From NCBI GenBank assembly GCA_965660875.1, contig CBFIBQ010000003.1, positions 1-64,000 of the forward strand: a DNA stretch of 64,000 nucleotides. The letters run 5' to 3'. Below the pieces are notes generated by a model. It saw only the letters and a program-made list of their open reading frames with translations. It was not told the origin of the DNA and searched no databases. Made by a program: the position numbers and the translations under genes. The stretch comes from UBA6770 sp965660875. GTDB taxonomy: Bacteria > Bacteroidota > Bacteroidia > Flavobacteriales_G > Salibacteraceae. Shown here piece by piece: positions 59,328-64,000 of the stretch. Within the stretch, counting starts at the first letter, position 1, and each line of letters begins with the position of its first letter.

Positions 59328-62300
59328 TTATTTTTTTTGAAGCATGAAATTGTGCTTTTTGTCGTTTTGTAATTCTAAAATATAAAGCCCACTGGACAGT
59401 TCCTCAATGTTGATGGTGACTCTTCGATTTCCTTGAAGCGAGTATACTTTTAGCAACTTACCGTCAATACTTTTTATTCTAACTTCACCTTTTATTAGCT
59501 CGGGAGCGCTCAAAGTAACCAATCCATTTGTAGGGTTCGGATATACGGTAATATCAGCATCATAGTTGTTTTCAGTAATGAAAGTTGGTGCTATTTTCAA
59601 ACATGCCGAGGTATCAAAGCAACCGTTCTGTTCCACTTCCACAGCAAATTCACCTCCCTCATTTACAGAAAAAGACTTATTTACTTCACCTGGTAATACA
59701 CTCCAATTATTGGTACAGTTTAACCACTGAAATTTTGCATTTGTAGCTTGCGCTTCTAATACTTGGCCTTTTATAGTTACTCGAGTATCTGCAGAGCGCA
59801 CAGTTAATGTAACAGAGTCAACACCCGCACAATTCTGCGCATCGTAGCCGCGTACCACATATATACCTGAAGTTAACGCTGGTGTTGTTTTTGAATTCTC
59901 AAGCCCATTATCCCACACATAATTTAAAGCACCTGAAGCATTAACGAAAAAAGACTCCCCTTTACAGAGGTTATCCTTACTAATAGTCGCTCTTACTATT
60001 GGGCGACTATTACAGGCTCTATATTCATAATGTAATTTATAGCTCTCAGACAACTTATTTGACTCGCCCGCTGCAAATACCTTAAAGTACATATCCGTTT
60101 CTGCAGGAAATTCAGGAATGTCTGTTATAGTAATAAAAGTATCTCCAGACAGCTTTACCATTTCAATTGTATTATTCAAGCTTGCACTGTCTTTTGACCA
60201 TTTTAAATAAACTCGATCCAATGCTCCTGAATATTTTACAACCACTCGCACCTCAATAGGCAAATCTTCCTTTGGTTGTTGCATGGTTGGTGACTCATTC
60301 ATTTTGATCCATGTAATTTCTGGAAAATCTTCTCTATCTACCAGTTTGGTTTGCCACATACCTCTACCCCAAGCTACACAACGCAACGTATTAGTAGCCC
60401 ACTGTATATCCAACTCTCGAACAGAGACTGCAGGAAGGTCTTTATTAAATAAAGTCCAGACAGTATCTTGCATAGATTTATAGTAAACACCGCGCTCTCC
60501 TCCAACATAAATATTGGAAGCCTCGGTAAATCCTATTACGGCGGTTCTCAATGGCATAGCGGATAGGTTGTACGATATATTTTCCCAAGTCTTACATAAA
60601 TCATGAGAAACATAGACCCTTTTGTTATCGTCTTGATACCTATCGTAAGTTATGATTACGGTATTGTCGTCATTAGGGTCAAATGCAATCCAAGAAGGCG
60701 AGTGATTATTTGGCAAATCAGATGTGATTTCTGTAAATGACACTCCTCCGTCTTTCGAAAGTTGCATTCTGTTGTTTCTTGAAGCTAAGATTATTTTAGA
60801 ATCGTTGTGAGCTATTGCGGCATGTCTTACATTGCCCATACCAAGGTTGGCTAAGGTCTGCCAATTACCACCAAATTGAGTGGTTTTATATAAAGATGTG
60901 CCGAATGAATACACATCCATTTGATGGTTGGGATCTGTCAACATTGGCGCAATCCAATCGTTATTATTTCCATGAGATGCTCCTGTTCTGGTTAAGCCGC
61001 CGTTTAGTGTTCTGTTTCGGTTTCCATATTGCCAGCTGCCCATCATCCAGTCAGAATTTAAATATTGAACCACTGCTTCCATACCATCGCCTCCATTCCA
61101 TTCTATCCAACCGTCTTTTTTATATATACTGGTTCCGTTATCTTGTGAGCCTGCCATACTGAGCCATGCGTCAGATTGACTCAAACCAAATCGATAAAAC
61201 TCTCGAATAGCAGTACCGTCATTCAATCTACTCCAAGAAACACCTCCGTCGGGGCTTTTGGCCAAATAACCATCCGTACCCACGTAAAATACTCCATTAA
61301 TACTCTGAGCAGCACGCATATCGGCATGCACATAATTACTACTTCTATGGTTCGAATTTCCTGTTGACCAATAAGTAACCTGATTAAAATTATTTCCTCC
61401 ATCCGTGCTTGCAGTAAGGTCGACGTAGCCATAAATTAAATTGGAAGTATCCTTATCGTTAACCGCAAAGCCATGTGCTCCTTGATTTGGGTTGCTCATG
61501 AACACAAAATCTTGTGCTTCATTTATACTTTTCCAAACACCATTATTAGTCGCAAAATACACGCAATTTGGGCAGTCTGTACTGACAGACAAACGGCCAT
61601 TGTAATTTGATATTTGTGGAATATTTGATGAAGGCGTGAACGTTTGTCCAAAATTTGTTGATTTGAATACTTTATTCCTGTTATTGTTACCACTACTGTT
61701 GTAAACGTAAACAACGTTTGGTTTTGTTGGATGAAAGTCTATTTGGGTAAAGTTTCCACTAGTAAAAACCCGATTAAAGGTATGCATGAAGTCTGTTGAA
61801 CGGTACAGTCCTCTATCGGTTCCAACCATCACCAGATTGGTATTAAAAGGACTAATTTTAACCCAACGCACTCGTCCTGTTTTACCAAGGCCACCCCAAC
61901 CTAAATTTTGAGGATTGAAGTTAGTAATCATCCAATTTTTTCCACCATCGATACTGTAATAAATACCCTGGCTATAGGTGTTTTGAGCATTTTGCAAGTT
62001 TATTAAAACACTGTCAGGGTTTGTATCTGACGCATCAAGCACATTCACCCCAGTTGCGATCATTGTATCCGTCGAACATTCCCAATTTGAGCCACCATCA
62101 GATGTTCTCCAGAAGCCACCGCTTCGAGAGCCGAGATACATGACATTAGTATTGTTTGGATAAACGTAAAAGGTTTCCACTCGACCAATACCCTGGGAGT
62201 AATGCGATGTTACATTATTGGCATCCCATGGGCCTAACTCTACCCAAGGTGATGTTTGTTCGCCTCTAGAACCGTAGTAAAGTTGTTCCTTTTTAATGCT

Positions 62301-62564
62301 ACGAAACGCTTGCTCCACAAAGTATGGATTTACGTTTGATCTATTTCCTGTTGGGTAAAACTTACTTTCATTTTCGTTTTTCCAACGGAGATAGCCTTTA
62401 TACCCTGACCCTTTTCCTTTTGAATGCTGGGCAAAATATTTTTCAGCCTCAGTTACTACCTCATAAAAATTGTAATTGTAGTCATTCATCATATCCTGGT
62501 AGTTTTGAGCAAAAAGGGGTAAGCTGAACAAGACAGCAAGTGTGGGCAGGAAGATATATTTCAT
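59328..62564 (-). CDS. Large secreted sortilin/BNR-propeller protein with T9SS domain
   Basis: Exported 1078-residue protein. A signal peptide (MKYIFLPTLAVLFSLPLFAQ) precedes repeated BNR/Asp-box blades: RTSDGGSNWECS, YYSIDGGKNWMI, YRSTDFMHTFNRV, FKSTNFGQTFTPS, AKSPDGGVSWSRL, YKTTQFGGNWQTL, LSKDGGVSFTEI, VSHDLCKTWENI, over about residues 130-730. Together they form VPS10/sortilin-like ten-bladed or tandem propellers. Beta-sandwich modules with paired cysteines follow (SRPIVRATISKDNLCKGESF), then a T9SS sorting domain (ITVYPNPTNGLVTL). Close match to surface glycoside-binding or adhesin proteins; enzymatic activity is not evident. Confidence 0.85.
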   Translation of the reverse strand: MKYIFLPTLAVLFSLPLFAQNYQDMMNDYNYNFYEVVTEAEKYFAQHSKGKGSGYKGYLRWKNENESKFYPTGNRSNVNPYFVEQAFRSIKKEQLYYGSRGEQTSPWVELGPWDANNVTSHYSQGIGRVETFYVYPNNTNVMYLGSRSGGFWRTSDGGSNWECSTDTMIATGVNVLDASDTNPDSVLINLQNAQNTYSQGIYYSIDGGKNWMITNFNPQNLGWGGLGKTGRVRWVKISPFNTNLVMVGTDRGLYRSTDFMHTFNRVFTSGNFTQIDFHPTKPNVVYVYNSSGNNNRNKVFKSTNFGQTFTPSSNIPQISNYNGRLSVSTDCPNCVYFATNNGVWKSINEAQDFVFMSNPNQGAHGFAVNDKDTSNLIYGYVDLTASTDGGNNFNQVTYWSTGNSNHRSSNYVHADMRAAQSINGVFYVGTDGYLAKSPDGGVSWSRLNDGTAIREFYRFGLSQSDAWLSMAGSQDNGTSIYKKDGWIEWNGGDGMEAVVQYLNSDWMMGSWQYGNRNRTLNGGLTRTGASHGNNNDWIAPMLTDPNHQMDVYSFGTSLYKTTQFGGNWQTLANLGMGNVRHAAIAHNDSKIILASRNNRMQLSKDGGVSFTEITSDLPNNHSPSWIAFDPNDDNTVIITYDRYQDDNKRVYVSHDLCKTWENISYNLSAMPLRTAVIGFTEASNIYVGGERGVYYKSMQDTVWTLFNKDLPAVSVRELDIQWATNTLRCVAWGRGMWQTKLVDREDFPEITWIKMNESPTMQQPKEDLPIEVRVVVKYSGALDRVYLKWSKDSASLNNTIEMVKLSGDTFITITDIPEFPAETDMYFKVFAAGESNKLSESYKLHYEYRACNSRPIVRATISKDNLCKGESFFVNASGALNYVWDNGLENSKTTPALTSGIYVVRGYDAQNCAGVDSVTLTVRSADTRVTIKGQVLEAQATNAKFQWLNCTNNWSVLPGEVNKSFSVNEGGEFAVEVEQNGCFDTSACLKIAPTFITENNYDADITVYPNPTNGLVTLSAPELIKGEVRIKSIDGKLLKVYSLQGNRRVTINIEELSSGLYILELQNDKKHNFMLQKK

Positions 62565-62583
62565 AGAACTTTATATTTTGCTG

Positions 62584-62591
62584 CAAATATA
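62584..62591 (-). promoter_or_regulatory. -7 promoter box of the BNR-propeller gene
   Basis: TATATTTG on the minus strand, exact TAnnTTTG match, 19 bases upstream of the ATG. Confidence 0.5.
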
Positions 62592-62711
62592 ACTGCCCAT
62601 TATCCTTTCCAGAAAAATTAAATGAGAGCTGACGATAAATTGGTTTCGTTTTATAAACTATGAATTGCTGAAAACGTTAGTAACCCAGAGGAAACAAACT
62701 TGCTTTCTTTT

Positions 62712-62719
62712 TAATTTTG
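62712..62719 (+). promoter_or_regulatory. -7-like box abutting the FtsB-like start
   Basis: TAATTTTG matches TAnnTTTG and ends 4 bases before the ATG at 62724. No TTG at usual distance, so tentative. Confidence 0.35.
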
Positions 62720-62723
62720 AAAA

Positions 62724-63071
62724 ATGCCAAATAGAATTTTAGAAGCATATAAAAAAATCCCTAGTTGGATTAAAAACAGGTACACCGTTACTTTTTTAAG
62801 CTTTCTTGTCTATATGCTGTTCTTTGATCGGCATGATCTTGTATCACAACTTCAACTAAAACGCGAATTGGTAAGCCTAGAGGAAAACAAAAAATATTAC
62901 AAGAAACAAATCGACCAAACCACCGCCGACTTGAATGACCTGCTCACAAATGATAAAAACCTTGAAAAGTTCGCTCGTGAAAAATACCTCATGAAAAAAC
63001 CCAATGAGGATGTTTTTGTTATTGTCGATTCGAAAGAAAAAAAACAGGAATTTAACGAAGTAGATAACTAA
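62724..63071 (+). CDS. FtsB/DivIC-family septum formation protein
   Basis: Small bitopic division protein of 115 residues: short cytoplasmic N-terminus, one helix (VTFLSFLVYMLFFD), and a coiled coil (QLQLKRELVSLEENKKYYKKQIDQTTADLNDLL) followed by the family end KNLEKFAREKYLMKKPNEDVFVIV. The '..ArE.y.mkkp.Edvf.i' end is typical of FtsB/DivIC. Expected partner FtsL/FtsQ is elsewhere. Its start immediately follows a TAnnTTTG-like box. Upstream of mutA but with a separate promoter between them. Confidence 0.9.
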   Translation: MPNRILEAYKKIPSWIKNRYTVTFLSFLVYMLFFDRHDLVSQLQLKRELVSLEENKKYYKKQIDQTTADLNDLLTNDKNLEKFAREKYLMKKPNEDVFVIVDSKEKKQEFNEVDN

Positions 63072-63134
63072 CCCTTCAAACCAAAACTTTTCAATAGACT
63101 TATCGCCACGGTTGCCTTAGCACCTTGAATCCTT

Positions 63135-63142
63135 TACCTTTG
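63135..63142 (+). promoter_or_regulatory. -7 promoter box of mutA
   Basis: TACCTTTG ends 20 bases before the mutA ATG; a TTG lies 20 bases further upstream (63112-63114). Confidence 0.5.
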
Positions 63143-63162
63143 TATGCAAGCTAGATGTAACT

Positions 63163-64000
63163 ATGAAAAACGACGGTTTATTTACAGAATTTGAGGGGTT
63201 CTCCAAATCCGAATGGAAATCAAAAATCATTGAAGATTTAAAAGGAAAACCCTACGAATCACTCATAAAGAAAAATGCAGTAGGTATTGAGTTGGACCCT
63301 GTATTTTCAATAGAAGACCGCCCAAGTAACTCATCTTTTTGTAGAGGTACAAAATCAGTTAATAACGATTGGTGGGTTACGGAATCCATATTACTTGGAG
63401 ATAACCCGGAAGCAGATAACCAAAAAATACTTAAACTGTTAAATAGCGGTTTAACTGGGTTACACCTTATCGGCACTCCAGAAAAAGCAACATTAAAATC
63501 TATTGACCATCAATACATTGCATTAGAATTTGGGCAGTACTCGGAATTAAAGGAAGTAATTGAATGCTTAAAGAACTCATTTGGAGAGCAACCCAACAAT
63601 TCTAAGATCTACCTAAACTATGACCCATACACCAAAGCGGCTCAAACGGGGCTTTGGAAACCTGAAGATTCGCAACAAATAAAGGAAACGGTCAAATTGC
63701 GTAAATCCTTGCAGGGTTATAGTTCTACCCGATTATTTACGATTGGTGGAAATGTATATCATAACTGCGGTGCTGGACCAGTTGCGGAGATTGGCCTAGC
63801 CTTGGCGCAAGCTCATGAATACTTACTGCAACTCATGCAAAACGGTTACGGTGTTGATGAAGCCGCTGCCGAGATAAAAATTGACTTAGCTGCTGGACGG
63901 GATTACTTTACTGAAATTGCAAAATTCAGGGCATTTAAAATCATGTGGGCGCGTTTAATTGAAGCTTACAAGCCAGAAAAAAACGAAAGTTTGGGTGTGG
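63163..64000 (+). CDS. mutA: Methylmalonyl-CoA mutase small subunit (3' end cut by window)
   Basis: Non-B12-binding beta subunit of the heterodimeric mutase that interconverts succinyl-CoA and methylmalonyl-CoA. The visible 279 residues start MKNDGLFTEFEGFSKSEWKSKIIEDLKGKPYESL, and include STRLFTIGGNVYHNCGAGPVAEIGLALAQAHEYLLQLM and KIDLAAGRDYFTEIAKFRAFKIMWARLIEAY, words typical of MutA. The gene runs off the window; the large subunit mutB is expected next. Start is the ATG after a TACCTTTG promoter. Confidence 0.93.
   Translation, partial: MKNDGLFTEFEGFSKSEWKSKIIEDLKGKPYESLIKKNAVGIELDPVFSIEDRPSNSSFCRGTKSVNNDWWVTESILLGDNPEADNQKILKLLNSGLTGLHLIGTPEKATLKSIDHQYIALEFGQYSELKEVIECLKNSFGEQPNNSKIYLNYDPYTKAAQTGLWKPEDSQQIKETVKLRKSLQGYSSTRLFTIGGNVYHNCGAGPVAEIGLALAQAHEYLLQLMQNGYGVDEAAAEIKIDLAAGRDYFTEIAKFRAFKIMWARLIEAYKPEKNESLGV

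Overview
The window looks like a chromosomal segment from a marine-type member of the Bacteroidota, most likely Flavobacteriales or a close relative. This is inferred from AT-rich DNA, several proteins ending in type IX secretion (T9SS) C-terminal sorting domains, a T9SS plug protein, a TonB-dependent receptor with a carboxypeptidase-like N-terminal domain, and an archaeal/eukaryotic-type prolyl-tRNA synthetase. Promoters repeatedly show the Bacteroidota -7 box TAnnTTTG. No rRNA, CRISPR array, insertion sequence or prophage was seen. One tRNA gene (Leu, CAA) is present. The genes at both ends (asnB and mutA) are cut by the window.

Layout. 1-4789 (minus): the upstream end of a polysaccharide operon (MurJ-type flippase, methyltransferase, family 4 glycosyltransferase, glutamine-hydrolysing asparagine synthetase), translationally coupled throughout. 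5050-13320 (plus): housekeeping genes glyA, fumarylacetoacetase, a bifunctional Rel/SpoT protein, a Fur-family regulator, purA and an OstA-like secreted protein. 13343-15777: an unlisted 45-codon ORF, a fatty-acid desaturase, a YceI-family protein and a DUF6090 protein. 16121-21319: a damage-response-like mutagenesis cassette with an XRE/S24 (LexA-like) repressor divergent from a Y-family polymerase and a short DnaE-type polymerase. A perfect palindrome lies just upstream of the polymerase operon. 21316-26954: a hexapeptide-repeat acyltransferase, a T9SS cargo protein, a Pif1-type helicase with an HTH tail and an AIM24-family protein. 27026-30655: operon proS, outer-membrane protein, lipoprotein, SPFH protein, ended by a clear terminator. 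30698-37970: a front-end desaturase and a complete MarR-controlled RND efflux operon.

38102-46647: mixed genes including an EGF-like lipoprotein, a hydrolase-OsmC fusion, a small S4 RNA-binding protein with a promoter abutting its start codon, a lysophospholipid acyltransferase, an orphan four-helix-bundle sensor, a LysE exporter, a T9SS propeller protein, tRNA-Leu and a conserved secreted protein often mislabelled AsnB. 46726-50221: a stress-flavoured group (two lipoproteins, a membrane-anchored coiled coil, Dps, and a sigma-54 activator whose receiver domain has lost its phosphorylation site). 50369-51308: an sdpR-sdpI pair under a perfect 22-bp palindrome, with no SdpC-like toxin in view. 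51367-64000: TonB receptor divergent from a peroxiredoxin, T9SS plug, apaG, pruA, two T9SS cargo proteins, an FtsB/DivIC-like division protein and the start of methylmalonyl-CoA mutase small subunit.

None of these is a clearly new system. The items most worth following are the mutagenesis cassette with its candidate operator and GC-rich inserted element, the pseudo-receiver activator beside dps, the sdpRI locus, the EGF-like lipoprotein, and the group of genes whose -7 boxes touch or overlap the start codon.
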